A stretch of 64,000 bases of DNA from Psychrobacillus insolitus (GCF_003254155.1 NZ_QKZI01000001.1:1-64000); one strand, 5' to 3'. Shown: positions 46,454 through 56,009, counted from the stretch's first letter. Notes: a model not told the origin generated them from the sequence alone. A program made the numbers and translations.

Positions 46454-47656
46454 ATGAAATGGGAAAAAATATTAGTAAGATATGGTGAATTATCAACAAA
46501 GGGTAAAAATAAAAAGCAATTTATTACACATTTAAAAAACAATATAAAGTTTTCATTTAATGATATACCCAATGTGAAAGTAAATGCTGAAAGAGATAGA
46601 ATGTTCCTTACAACAACAAATGATGAGGAAATGCAACAATTGGTTAAACGTCTACCGAAAATTTTTGGTATCCAGTCGTTTAGCCCGGTGGCTTCTTGTT
46701 CGCAGGATTTAGATGATATTAAAGCAACTGCTCTAAAAATAATGGATGGCCTAGAATATGAAGGAAAAACATTTAGAGTAACCGTAAAACGAACAGACAA
46801 AAGATTTCCAATGGACACTTATGAAATGCAATCCTATATTGCGAGTTATGTTCTTCAACAATGTCCTGGCTTAATCGTCCAAATGAAAAAGCCGGAAATT
46901 GATTTGCGTATTGAAGTATTAAATGATGCTGTTTATATGATGGCAGAAGTAATTCCAGGAGCAGCTGGAATGCCGCTAGGGTCAAATGGTCGTTCATTGT
47001 TGATGCTTTCAGGAGGAATTGACAGTCCTGTCGCTGGTTATATGTTGATGAAACGTGGTGTTAGAATAGACGCAATTCATTTTCATAGTCCACCATTTAC
47101 AAGTGAACGCTCAAAAGAAAAAGTAATGGATTTAGCCAATAGACTTAGCCATTTCGGAGCAACAGTTCGTTTGCATGTAATTCCTTTTACTGATATTCAA
47201 CAAAGTATACAAGCGCAAATTCCTGAAAATGTCTCGATGACAACTACGAGAAGAATGATGATGAAAATTTCAGACCTAGTAAGAGAAGAAATTGGAGCAC
47301 TTGGTATTGTAACCGGAGAAAGCTTAGGTCAAGTTGCTAGTCAGACTTTAGAAAGCTTAACAGCTATTAATGCTGTTACCTCAACACCGATTTTTAGACC
47401 ACTTATTTCAATGGACAAGCTAGATATTATTGATATTGCGCAGGAAATTGATACGTACGAAACATCCATTCTACCATATGAAGATTGTTGTACGATATTC
47501 ATGCCATCTTGTCCGAAAACAAAACCAAAACTTGAAAAAGTGGAATTCTATGAAAGCTTTAAGGATTTTGATGAACTCATAAAAGAAGCGGTAGAAAATA
47601 GAGAAGTCATGTCTTTCCCAATTAAAAAGACAAATGAATTTGAAAATTTATTGTAA
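46454..47656 (+). CDS. thiI: tRNA 4-thiouridine synthase ThiI
   Basis: A 400-aa enzyme that adenylates U8 of tRNA and inserts sulfur. A ferredoxin-like/THUMP region (about 1-165) is followed by a PP-loop ATPase with SGGIDSPVAGY near 180. There is no C-terminal rhodanese domain, which is usual for Bacilli. The C-terminal EDCCTIFMPSCPKTKP carries the cysteines. The ATG follows AAAGGAGAG; it is cotranscribed with nifZ. Confidence 0.95.
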   Translation: MKWEKILVRYGELSTKGKNKKQFITHLKNNIKFSFNDIPNVKVNAERDRMFLTTTNDEEMQQLVKRLPKIFGIQSFSPVASCSQDLDDIKATALKIMDGLEYEGKTFRVTVKRTDKRFPMDTYEMQSYIASYVLQQCPGLIVQMKKPEIDLRIEVLNDAVYMMAEVIPGAAGMPLGSNGRSLLMLSGGIDSPVAGYMLMKRGVRIDAIHFHSPPFTSERSKEKVMDLANRLSHFGATVRLHVIPFTDIQQSIQAQIPENVSMTTTRRMMMKISDLVREEIGALGIVTGESLGQVASQTLESLTAINAVTSTPIFRPLISMDKLDIIDIAQEIDTYETSILPYEDCCTIFMPSCPKTKPKLEKVEFYESFKDFDELIKEAVENREVMSFPIKKTNEFENLL

Positions 47657-47658
47657 AG

Positions 47659-47682
47659 AAAAGCGTAAGCACCTATCTCTGC
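47659..47682 (+). repeat. Short dispersed repeat AAAGCGTAAGC, second copy
   Basis: AAAAGCGTAAGCACCTAT..CTGC matches the minus strand of 12752-12791 over about 24 bases and then diverges. It lies just behind thiI. Confidence 0.4.
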
Positions 47683-47757
47683 GTAAGGCAGCAATTACCC
47701 ATTTGACCGCGAAGAACTAAACAGAAAAAAATAACAAAATATACCACTATCTTCTTG

Positions 47758-47787
47758 TGCATGATTTGAATGAAAAAGACCATTCTA
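47758..47787 (+). promoter_or_regulatory. Sigma-G-type promoter of sspA
   Basis: TGCATG (47758-47763), a 17-base spacer and CATTCTA (47781-47787) fit the forespore sigma-G pattern TGHATR-N17-18-CATHHTA. Confidence 0.75.
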
Positions 47788-47809
47788 ATTTCACAAGGAG
47801 GTGAGGAAC

Positions 47810-48016
47810 ATGACAAATAATAATAACTCATCAAATCAATTATTAGTCCCAGGTGTAAAACAAGCTATCGATCAAATGAAATATGAAATCGCTTCTGAGT
47901 TTGGAGTACAGCTTGGACCAGATGCATCATCGCGTGCCAACGGATCCGTCGGCGGAGAAATTACAAAGCGATTAGTTGCGCAGGCTCAATCACAAATGAA
48001 TGGTTATAGTAAATAA
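47810..48016 (+). CDS. sspA: Small acid-soluble spore protein, alpha/beta type
   Basis: A 68-aa alpha/beta-type SASP, which coats forespore DNA and protects it from UV and chemicals; it is degraded by GPR at germination. The GPR cleavage-site region [10 protein letters not shown] and the C-terminal [19 protein letters not shown] are canonical. The ATG at 47810 follows AAGGAGGTGAGG; the GTG at 47801 lies within that ribosome site. It is adjacent to thiI, as in B. subtilis sspA. It shows that the organism sporulates. Confidence 0.96.
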   Translation: MTNNNNSSNQLLVPGVKQAIDQMKYEIASEFGVQLGPDASSRANGSVGGEITKRLVAQAQSQMNGYSK

Positions 48017-48026
48017 AGAATGAGTG

Positions 48027-48055
48027 AAACCGGTAGCTTAGCTACCGGTTTTTAT
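48027..48055 (+). terminator. Terminator after sspA
   Basis: AAACCGGTAGC/GCTACCGGTTT (48027-48037 with 48041-48051), loop TTA, followed by TT. Confidence 0.85.
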
Positions 48056-48647
48056 AATACAATGCGAACGTACTGTTGTTAGTAGTCTTTCGAGTAAAAA
48101 AGCATGATCTTTAAAAAATGGTAATCATTATTTTCATACATAAATAATGTCTAAAATTTCTTTTGTTTTGTTGTGAATTCAAATAATATTCAATAGGTCA
48201 AACTAATCATTTGTGAATTCAGTCTAAAACACCAATTTCTGGGTTAAAATTAGCTTGTAAAAAGTCTTTTAAAGTAAGTGATATAAGGGTTTAAGGATTG
48301 TTCTAACTATTCTTAAAATATAGGTAAAAATAACTATATTTTTAATTGTGTGATACCTAGATAATTTGAAGTGGAGAGTAAATAACGATATAGTTAGATA
48401 GTAAGCATCTAGTATTTCCCTAAAATATGAAATGAATGCAGTTCTCCCCTTTTATTTTATTAATTCCTCTCAAATTAAAATCTAAAGTTGGTATGAACAA
48501 GTGTAATTGGAGAAACACCAAGAAAGTAATTCTTCATTTTCATGTAGTACGATGACCAAAATTGAATATTAATATCCAAATATCTGCCTTCATGAAAAAG
48601 AAATGTATGTATAATTTTATGAAGAGAATGATGACTGAGGTGTGTAA
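48056..48647. other. Long AT-rich intergenic region upstream of the opuA operon
   Basis: About 590 bases without a convincing gene on either strand. It holds a Fur-box-like stretch (48114-48132), a short direct repeat TTGTGAATTCA (near 48170 and 48212) and, close to the end, TATAAT at 48610-48615, a candidate -10 for opuAA with no good -35. A long regulatory region is plausible for an osmotically induced operon, but nothing specific is recognised. Confidence 0.5.
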
Positions 48648-49853
48648 ATGGAACCAATTGTAGAAGTAAAGAATGTAACGAAGATTTTTGGTAAATCTCC
48701 AAAAGCTGCAGTGGAGTTATTAAAAAAAGGCAGTTCAAAAAAAGACATATTAAAAGAAACTGGGCATACTGTCGGTGTCAAAGATGTGAGTTTTAGCATA
48801 TACCCAGGCGAGATTTTTGTAATAATGGGATTATCAGGAAGTGGTAAGTCTACGTTAATTCGCATGTTCAATCGTCTTATTACGCCAACACTAGGGGAAA
48901 TTTTGATCAATAATGAAGATATTGTAAAAATGGATGCTACACGCTTAAGGAATATGAGACAGAAAAAAATCAGCATGGTATTTCAAAATTTCGCCCTTTT
49001 TCCACATAAAACAATTTTAGAAAATGCAGGATTTGGGCTTGAAATTCAAAAAATATCCGATAAGGAGCGCCATGAAAAAGCGATGAATGCGTTAGCTGTT
49101 GTAGGATTGAAGGGGTACGAGAGCCAATTTCCTTCACAATTAAGTGGTGGGATGCAACAAAGGGTTGGACTTGCTCGTGCACTTGCTAGTGATACAGATA
49201 TCATCTTGATGGATGAAGCATTTAGTGCTCTTGATCCATTAATTCGAAAAGATATGCAAGATGAATTGATTGAAATTCAAGAGAATTTCAAGAAAACTAT
49301 TATTTTTATCACACATGATTTAGATGAAGCGCTACGTATCGGAGATCGAATAGCTTTAATGAAAGATGGAAGTATTATTCAACTTGGAACACCTGAACAA
49401 ATAATGATAGAGCCGGCAAATGAATTTGTCGAGAAGTTCGTGGAAGATGTCGATTTATCTAAAATACTAACTGCATCACATATTATGAAACGTCCAGAGA
49501 AAATTAGTATAGACAGAGGTCCAAGGGTCGCGCTAGAAATCATGAGAAAACAAGGTTATTCCAGTATATTCATTGTGGATCGTAAGCAAAAGTTATTAGG
49601 TGCACTTTCTGCTGAGAATGCCCGACTTGCAATTGATCAAGGTAAACAAATTGCTGAAATGATGACTACTGACATCCCAACTGTAAAAGAGAGTGCCTTA
49701 CTAGTAGATATTATGGAAATGATGGCTACATCAAATCTTCCAATATCAGTTTTAGATGAAGAGAATAGAATTAAAGGAATTGTTATTCGTGGTGCATTAA
49801 TTGGTGCTCTTGCTGGGAATAAAAATTCTTTGAACGATTTGGAGAGTGATTAA
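48648..49853 (+). CDS. opuAA: Glycine betaine ABC transporter, ATPase subunit (OpuAA/ProV type)
   Basis: A 401-aa ABC ATPase: Walker A GLSGSGKST near 63-71, signature LSGGMQQR, Walker B IILMDEAFSALDP, H-loop ITHD. Two C-terminal CBS domains (about 285-395) follow; in OpuA of Lactococcus these sense ionic strength and c-di-AMP. The long N-terminal region before the P-loop is typical of the ProV/OpuAA type. The fused permease/binding protein starts 4 bases after its stop. Role: uptake of glycine betaine or proline betaine under osmotic stress. Confidence 0.93.
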   Translation: MEPIVEVKNVTKIFGKSPKAAVELLKKGSSKKDILKETGHTVGVKDVSFSIYPGEIFVIMGLSGSGKSTLIRMFNRLITPTLGEILINNEDIVKMDATRLRNMRQKKISMVFQNFALFPHKTILENAGFGLEIQKISDKERHEKAMNALAVVGLKGYESQFPSQLSGGMQQRVGLARALASDTDIILMDEAFSALDPLIRKDMQDELIEIQENFKKTIIFITHDLDEALRIGDRIALMKDGSIIQLGTPEQIMIEPANEFVEKFVEDVDLSKILTASHIMKRPEKISIDRGPRVALEIMRKQGYSSIFIVDRKQKLLGALSAENARLAIDQGKQIAEMMTTDIPTVKESALLVDIMEMMATSNLPISVLDEENRIKGIVIRGALIGALAGNKNSLNDLESD

Positions 49854-49857
49854 TTAA

Positions 49858-52407
49858 ATGAATATATCAAAAATACCACTTGGAGAATGGGTTGATTCCC
49901 TAGTTGCATGGGTAACCATTGCATTTGCTAGATTTTTTGAAATTTTTACAGATACAATTGATTGGGGTTTAGACTTAATAATTGAAGTTTTAAGTGTAGG
50001 ACCACCTATCGTATTAATTATCGTTTTAGCACTTTTAGTTACCTATACGAGTAAATGGCCATTAGGGGTATTTACTATAATAAGCTTATTGTTGATAGAT
50101 AATCTAGGTTATTGGGAGTCGACAATACAAACACTTGCGATTGTTTTAGTATCAGGGTTTCTCACTATACTAATAGGGATACCTGTCGGAATATGGTGTG
50201 CACAAAATAAAACGGTTCAAAAAATCGTTACTCCTATTTTAGACTTTATGCAAACAATGCCTGCATTTGTTTACTTAATTCCATCTATTTTATTTTTTGG
50301 AATTGGAGTAGTACCAGGGATAGTTGCGTCATTTATTTTCGCGATTGCGCCAACTATCCGTATGACGAATCTTGGTATTCGAGAAGTACCGGAAGATCTT
50401 ATCGAAGCGTCAAATGCTTTCGGATCAACGACTAACCAGAAATTATTTAAAGTTCAATTACCATTAGCCATGCCAACGATTTTGGCAGGAGTAAATCAAA
50501 GTATCATGCTTGCTCTTTCGATGGTAGTAACAGCTTCTTTAGTAGGTGCACCTGGACTAGGAGCAGACGTATACAGAGCTGTGAGTCAAATTAATGTAGG
50601 ACAAGGCTTTGAAGCTGGGTTGTCAATTGTTATTATCGCAATCATTCTCGATCGCATTACACAAAACTTGCGTAAGCCAGCTTATGAACAAGTTATTAAA
50701 CCAAAAATTGTCTTATTAATTTTTGCTTTACTAGTAGTAGTAACCGCGGTTGTTTTAGCAATTCCTGAAGATAAAGCAATAAATGAAAATGTTAATGTAA
50801 TTGGTACTCAGACTGAATATGAAATTATTGGCATTGAACCTGGTGCAGGACTCATGGGACAAGCTAAAACTGCTATCACTGACTACGGTCTAGAAAATTG
50901 GACACTAGTGGAAGGTTCTTCAGCTGCTATGATTGCAGAATTGAAAAAAGCTTATAATGCAGAAGAGCCGATTATTGTCACAGGTTGGACTCCACATTGG
51001 ATGTTCTCTGCTTTTGATTTGAAATATCTGGATGATCCTATGGGTTCATTTGGGGGAGCTGAAGATATAAATACACTTGTAAGAAAAGGACTCGAACAAG
51101 ATGCCCCAGGTGCATATAAGATCCTAGACCAATTCATCTGGGAACCAAGTGATATGGAAAGTGTCATGGTTGAAGTATCAAATGGATCGAGTGCAGCAGA
51201 AGCTGCTGAACAGTGGATTGAAAATAATCCGGACAAAGTGGCAGAATGGACGAAGGGTGCAGCTGCAGGAAATGGCGAAAGTATAGATCTTGTGTTTGTC
51301 GCTTGGGATTCAGAGATTGCCAGTACAAATACTGTTGGTAAAGTGCTTGAACAAAATGGCTACGATGTGTCATATGTTCAGGTTGAAGTTGGACCAATGT
51401 TTGCTGGTGTTGCTAACAATAGTGCAGATGCTATGGTCGGTGCTTGGTTACCAAGTACACATATGGAATATTATGAAACATATAAGAATGATTTAGTTGA
51501 CCTTGGACCAAACCTCCAAGGAACAAAAAGTGGATTAGTTGTACCTGCTTATGTAGATATTGATTCCATTGAAGAGTTAAATGAAAAAATAAATACAAAC
51601 GCGAATTCTAATAAGATTGGTGTCGAAACCGATTATGAAGTAATCGGGATTGAGCCTGGTGCAGGACTTATGGGGCTAGCGAAAACTGCTATATCTGATT
51701 ATGAACTTAATAATTGGACTCTAGTGGAAGGTTCTTCTGCAGCTATGGCTGCAGAATTGAAAAAAGCCTATGATGCGGAAGAGCCGATTATCGTGACAGG
51801 ATGGACACCACATTGGATGTTCTCCGCATACGATTTGAAATATCTAGACGATCCTAAGGGTTCATTTGGTGGAGCTGAAGATATAAATACACTTGTAAGA
51901 AAAGGGCTTGAACAAGATGCCCCTGGTGCATATAAGATCTTAGACCAATTCTTCTGGGAACCAAGTGATATGGAAAGTGTCATGGTTGAAGTGTCAAATG
52001 GATCTAGTCCAGCTGAAGCTGCTGAAAAATGGATTGATGCTAATCCGGATAAAGTGGCAGAGTGGACGAATGGTGCAAGGGCAGGAAATGAAGAAAGTAT
52101 TGACCTTGTATTTGTCGCTTGGGACACGGAGATTGCCAGTACAAATGTTGTTGGTAAAGTGCTTGAACAAAATGGCTACGATGTGTCATATGTTCAGGTT
52201 GAAGTTGGACCCATGTTTGCCGGTGTCGCTAACAATAGTGCGGATGCTATGGTTGGTGCATGGCTACCAGGGACACATGTCGAATACTATGAAACGTATA
52301 AGAATGATTTAGTTGACCTTGGACCAAATCTTCAAGGAACAAAAAATGGACTAGTTGTACCTGCTTATGTAGATATTGATTCAGTGGAAGATTTACAGGA
52401 TAAATAA
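49858..52407 (+). CDS. opuABC: OpuA permease fused to two tandem glycine-betaine-binding domains
   Basis: An 849-aa protein. Residues 1-305 are the ProW/OpuAB permease: about seven membrane segments and the EAA loop VPEDLIEASNAFGST. Two complete OpuAC-type binding domains follow, about 316-578 and 588-849, offset by exactly 272 residues. Each has IGIEPGAGLM, the Trp-cage TGWTPHWMFS, VAWDxEIASTN and GAWLPxTH, all needed for betaine binding. The domain order within each repeat (IGIEPG half first) is that of B. subtilis OpuAC. A dimeric transporter would therefore carry four binding domains. DNA identity between the repeats is high, so the duplication is recent or homogenised. Confidence 0.93.
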   Translation: MNISKIPLGEWVDSLVAWVTIAFARFFEIFTDTIDWGLDLIIEVLSVGPPIVLIIVLALLVTYTSKWPLGVFTIISLLLIDNLGYWESTIQTLAIVLVSGFLTILIGIPVGIWCAQNKTVQKIVTPILDFMQTMPAFVYLIPSILFFGIGVVPGIVASFIFAIAPTIRMTNLGIREVPEDLIEASNAFGSTTNQKLFKVQLPLAMPTILAGVNQSIMLALSMVVTASLVGAPGLGADVYRAVSQINVGQGFEAGLSIVIIAIILDRITQNLRKPAYEQVIKPKIVLLIFALLVVVTAVVLAIPEDKAINENVNVIGTQTEYEIIGIEPGAGLMGQAKTAITDYGLENWTLVEGSSAAMIAELKKAYNAEEPIIVTGWTPHWMFSAFDLKYLDDPMGSFGGAEDINTLVRKGLEQDAPGAYKILDQFIWEPSDMESVMVEVSNGSSAAEAAEQWIENNPDKVAEWTKGAAAGNGESIDLVFVAWDSEIASTNTVGKVLEQNGYDVSYVQVEVGPMFAGVANNSADAMVGAWLPSTHMEYYETYKNDLVDLGPNLQGTKSGLVVPAYVDIDSIEELNEKINTNANSNKIGVETDYEVIGIEPGAGLMGLAKTAISDYELNNWTLVEGSSAAMAAELKKAYDAEEPIIVTGWTPHWMFSAYDLKYLDDPKGSFGGAEDINTLVRKGLEQDAPGAYKILDQFFWEPSDMESVMVEVSNGSSPAEAAEKWIDANPDKVAEWTNGARAGNEESIDLVFVAWDTEIASTNVVGKVLEQNGYDVSYVQVEVGPMFAGVANNSADAMVGAWLPGTHVEYYETYKNDLVDLGPNLQGTKNGLVVPAYVDIDSVEDLQDK
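50803..52404 (+). repeat. Tandem duplication of the OpuAC domain (2 x about 800 bp)
   Basis: Unit 1 at about 50803-51590 and unit 2 at about 51619-52404, with 816-base offset. Long stretches differ only at a few third positions, for example around 51070-51135 versus 51886-51951. Confidence 0.88.
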
Positions 52408-52425
52408 GAAATAATCAAGTTAAAC

Positions 52426-52462
52426 AAAAAGGCAGCTCATATTTGAGTTGCCTTTTTGTGAT
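52426..52462 (+). terminator. Terminator after opuABC
   Basis: AAAAAGGCAGCTCA pairs with TGAGTTGCCTTTTT, with one mismatch. Confidence 0.75.
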
Positions 52463-52594
52463 AAATTTTGTATGAACCATAGTAATAATCTATATAATAT
52501 ATTAGAATATTAGAAAAAATAGAAAAAATGACAAGTATAATTTGTAAACCTACTTTCATAGTCATATACTTATATGACTGAAGGAGGAATTAAG

Positions 52595-54172
52595 ATGAAT
52601 AAACAAGACTTAATTGCACCAACTGATTATAATTTAGTTACTGAATTTGAGAAGTATAGTAAAGATGAAGAGAAGTTAGCACTCATTTGGGAATCGGACC
52701 AAGGTGAACATAAAACAAGCACATACAAGCAACTAATTCAACGAGCAAATAAAATTGCAAATGTATTTACAAAGAAAGGTCTTCGAAAAGGAGATGTAGT
52801 ACTAGTAATGGTACCTCGCTTGATAGAGGCGTATGAAGTTTATATCGCAGCATTGAAAGCTGGATTAGTTGTTATACCAAGTTCGGAAATGTTACGTGCA
52901 AAAGATATTGAATATCGATTAGTGCATAGTGATGCAAAAGCAATTATTGCTTATGAACCATTTTTAAGTCAATTTGATGGTGTAAAAAAATTAGAAGACC
53001 AATTATTGCTTGTCATTGGAGATAGTAGAGATAACTGGCAATCACTATCGAATGAATTAGAAGCGGAATCAGATCAATTTGAAATGGTGAATACAAAAAA
53101 AGATGATATGGCATTTTTATCTTATACTAGTGGAACTACTGGGAATCCAAAAGGAGCAGTACATACGCACGGGTGGGCATATGCACATTTACGTACATCT
53201 GCTCCTAACTGGCTTGGAATTCAAGAAGGTGATGTTGTTTGGGCAACTGCAAGCCCGGGTTGGCAAAAATGGATTTGGAGTCCTTTTCTCGCAACGCTAG
53301 GGAGTGGAGCAATAGGATACGTCTACAATGGGAAGTTTGAACCTCATACGTATTTAAAAAATATTCAAGAGAAAAAAGTAAATGTTCTTTGTTGTACACC
53401 AACTGAATATCGCATTATGGCGAAAGTAGAAGAACTAGCAAGCTATGACCTATCTACCTTGCATAGTGCGGTATCAGCAGGAGAGCCACTAAATAGTGAA
53501 GTTATCGAAACATTTGATAAACTATTTGGATTAGAGGTTCGTGATGGCTATGGACAAACAGAAAATACCCTATTAGTCGGTACAATGAAAGGTATGCTAG
53601 CTCGTCCAGGTTCTATGGGAAAACCAACTCCAGGTAATACCGTGGAGATTATTAATGAACTTGGAGAAATTTGTGCACCTGGAGAATTAGGGGATATTGC
53701 TGTTCATCTTGATACACCTGCACTATTCAAAGAATATTTGAAGGATCCAGAAAGAACTTCTATGCAGTTCAGAGGAGATTACTATATTACGGGTGACCAA
53801 GCGAAAAAAGATGAGGATGGTTATTTCTGGTTTGAAGGTAGGAGTGACGATATTATTATTAGTTCTGGCTATACAATCGGACCATTCGAAGTAGAAGACG
53901 CACTAACGAAGCATCCTGCAGTACAAGAATGTGCAGTTATAGGTTGTCCTCATGAGCTTCGAGGATCTATTGTAAAAGCATTTGTTATCTTGCGTGATAA
54001 ATCACAACAAGGTACAGAAGAATTAATTAAAGAATTACAAGATTATGTAAAAGCTATAACAGCTCCATATAAGTATCCTAGAGAAATAGAATTTATCCAG
54101 GAGTTACCAAAAACAGCTTCTGGAAAAATACGTAGAATTGAACTAAGACAATTAGAACAACAAAAAAAATAA
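52595..54172 (+). CDS. ytcI: Acyl-CoA synthetase, AMP-forming (YtcI-like)
   Basis: A 525-aa ANL-superfamily enzyme. The phosphate loop YTSGTTGNPKG is near 175-185, A5 is GYGQTEN, A8 is FEGRSDDIIISSGYTIGP, and the C-terminal catalytic Lys lies in LPKTASGKIRR. It resembles the medium/branched-chain acyl-CoA synthetases (MbcS/AcsM-like) rather than AcsA. The substrate is not predictable. The position before nadK2-sppA matches B. subtilis ytcI. The start is the ATG at 52595 after GAAGGAGG. Confidence 0.85.
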   Translation: MNKQDLIAPTDYNLVTEFEKYSKDEEKLALIWESDQGEHKTSTYKQLIQRANKIANVFTKKGLRKGDVVLVMVPRLIEAYEVYIAALKAGLVVIPSSEMLRAKDIEYRLVHSDAKAIIAYEPFLSQFDGVKKLEDQLLLVIGDSRDNWQSLSNELEAESDQFEMVNTKKDDMAFLSYTSGTTGNPKGAVHTHGWAYAHLRTSAPNWLGIQEGDVVWATASPGWQKWIWSPFLATLGSGAIGYVYNGKFEPHTYLKNIQEKKVNVLCCTPTEYRIMAKVEELASYDLSTLHSAVSAGEPLNSEVIETFDKLFGLEVRDGYGQTENTLLVGTMKGMLARPGSMGKPTPGNTVEIINELGEICAPGELGDIAVHLDTPALFKEYLKDPERTSMQFRGDYYITGDQAKKDEDGYFWFEGRSDDIIISSGYTIGPFEVEDALTKHPAVQECAVIGCPHELRGSIVKAFVILRDKSQQGTEELIKELQDYVKAITAPYKYPREIEFIQELPKTASGKIRRIELRQLEQQKK

Positions 54173-54278
54173 GTTGAATAAACACGGGGATGTTATTTCT
54201 TCGTGTTTATCCATGTTAAAAGTGAAAACAATAGAATAATGGTAAGGTTTTACGAAGATAATGTCATGAGGTGTAGTT

Positions 54279-55187
54279 ATGCAAGCCGAAGAAAGGCAAG
54301 GAATTATTATTGTAGCAGTGGCGTATATATTATGGGGATTTATGCCAATATATTGGAAGTTATTAGAACATGTTGAAAGTGATGAAATACTATCAAGTAG
54401 GATTATTTGGGCATTTGTATTTACATTGTTGTTAGTTATAATTGGGAGAAATTTCAAACTGCTAATGGCTGATGTGAAGGAACTTTGGAGAAATAAAACA
54501 GCATTCTGGAGTCTTTTAGTAGCTTCCTACTTAATCACAGGGAATTGGTTTACATATATATATGCAGTAAATGCAGGGTACATAGTACAAGCGAGTTTAG
54601 GTTACTATATTAATCCTTTAATATCTGTACTTCTAGGCATCATTTTTTTAAAAGAAAAATTATCTGTTGCTCAAAAAATATCAGTCCTCATTGCAGCAAT
54701 GGGAGTTTTAACCTTAACCTTGTCGTACGGTGAGATTCCATGGATTGCTTTTACTTTAGCTTTCTCATTCGCCTTTTATGGATTAATTAAGAAAAGCTTA
54801 ACAATTGATCCTATAAGAGGATTAGCGATTGAAACATTTTTTGTCTTACCAATTGCTATCGTATATTTTGGTTATTTAGTTGTTTCTGATCAAGCAGTCT
54901 TTTTCAAATCAGATATTTCTACTATTGTGTTACTTGCTTTGACAGGTGTTGCAACGGCTATCCCTCTTATTTTATTTGCAAAGGGTACTAAAACAATGCC
55001 TCTTTATATGTCAGGTTTTATTCAATACATAGCCCCTACGATCATGTTGCTTGTTGGGATATTTATTTACAATGAACAATTTAGCAGAATGGAATTTATT
55101 TCTTTTTCATTCATTTGGGGAGCATTATTATTATTTACTGGTTCCAAAATAGTAGAAGTAAGAAAAAAACAGGTAATCTCTATTTAA
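54279..55187 (+). CDS. rarD: EamA/RarD-type transporter
   Basis: A 302-aa drug/metabolite transporter superfamily protein with ten hydrophobic segments in two EamA halves. The RarD signatures are clear: YILWGFMPIYWK, SSRIIWAF, NWFTYIYAV and ASLGYYINPL. The substrate of RarD proteins is unknown despite the chloramphenicol-sensitivity name. B. subtilis lacks a gene here between ytcI and ytdI, so this is a lineage insertion. Confidence 0.88.
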   Translation: MQAEERQGIIIVAVAYILWGFMPIYWKLLEHVESDEILSSRIIWAFVFTLLLVIIGRNFKLLMADVKELWRNKTAFWSLLVASYLITGNWFTYIYAVNAGYIVQASLGYYINPLISVLLGIIFLKEKLSVAQKISVLIAAMGVLTLTLSYGEIPWIAFTLAFSFAFYGLIKKSLTIDPIRGLAIETFFVLPIAIVYFGYLVVSDQAVFFKSDISTIVLLALTGVATAIPLILFAKGTKTMPLYMSGFIQYIAPTIMLLVGIFIYNEQFSRMEFISFSFIWGALLLFTGSKIVEVRKKQVISI

Positions 55188-55204
55188 CAAGAGATTACCT
55201 GTTT
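55167..55204. terminator. Bidirectional terminator rarD/nadK2
   Basis: A 15-bp stem AAACAGGTAATCTCT/AGAGATTACCTGTTT; the rarD stop codon lies in the loop. Confidence 0.82.
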
Positions 55205-55208
55205 CAAT

Positions 55209-56009
55209 TCATAAAAATAAACGTCTTAGTTTTTCCCAGTAGCTGTTATTTTTTAACTTAACCGTTTTGACAACTTTGTCACTTAAAGTGATATTAACCG
55301 TTTGGACATGTTGAATACTAAGTGCCTCGTTGTCGGTACTCATCGATGGGTATTCATTCCAGTCTTTATGCAATTTAAGCTCAAGCTCTCTACTACCGCT
55401 CAAGATGAACGAGGATCCTAATGTTCTAAAGTCATTGCTGTTAACTGATGCAATCTCGGCTACTTGAATACAAGGGAGAAATGGGTCCACTACAGCGCCG
55501 TTTAAAGACTTGTTATAGGCTGAACTACCTGTTGGTGTGGAAATAACCATTCCATCACCACGGAAAGTTTCAAAATGCAATTGATCGATTAATACCTCAA
55601 GCTCAAACGCTTTAATGATATTCGAACGAATCGTAAATTCATTTAAACAATAAAATGATGGATTTTGATTTACTGAAATTTCCATGACGGGATATTTACG
55701 TACTGCAATATTGTCTTGAAGAACTGCTTCCGCCATTGCATCTAAATCATCTATCAGAAAATCACAATACATGCTCAAAGAGCCTGTTGTAGATATTCCG
55801 GCGTAGAGGCAATCCTGCCTAAATCCAGTTTTTCTAACTGCCTGTAAAAAAGAGCCATCAGTTCCAACACTAACAATGATGGAAGCATTTTGATGATCTT
55901 CTACCACTTCAAAATCATATTGTTCAATTACTTCTTTTAATAATCCTTTTTTTTGTATAGTATTTGTGTCATTCTTAGTGTGAAGATAAATTTTATTTCG
56001 GGAGGTCAT
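55209..56009 (-). CDS. nadK2: NAD kinase 2 (YtdI/PpnKB)
   Basis: A 266-aa NAD kinase of the second Bacillus type, making NADP. The nucleotide loop reads GTDGSFLQAVR at 49-59 where most NAD kinases have GGDGT; the NE motif (LNEFTIR) and TPTGSSAYN are intact. AAAGGAG precedes the ATG. It is transcribed away from sppA. Confidence 0.9.
   Translation of the reverse strand: MTSRNKIYLHTKNDTNTIQKKGLLKEVIEQYDFEVVEDHQNASIIVSVGTDGSFLQAVRKTGFRQDCLYAGISTTGSLSMYCDFLIDDLDAMAEAVLQDNIAVRKYPVMEISVNQNPSFYCLNEFTIRSNIIKAFELEVLIDQLHFETFRGDGMVISTPTGSSAYNKSLNGAVVDPFLPCIQVAEIASVNSNDFRTLGSSFILSGSRELELKLHKDWNEYPSMSTDNEALSIQHVQTVNITLSDKVVKTVKLKNNSYWEKLRRLFL

Noticed and set aside
50952-52312. Several 60-119 aa frames, both strands, inside opuABC
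   Set aside because: Shadows of the duplicated binding-domain sequence; they occur twice because the gene repeats itself.
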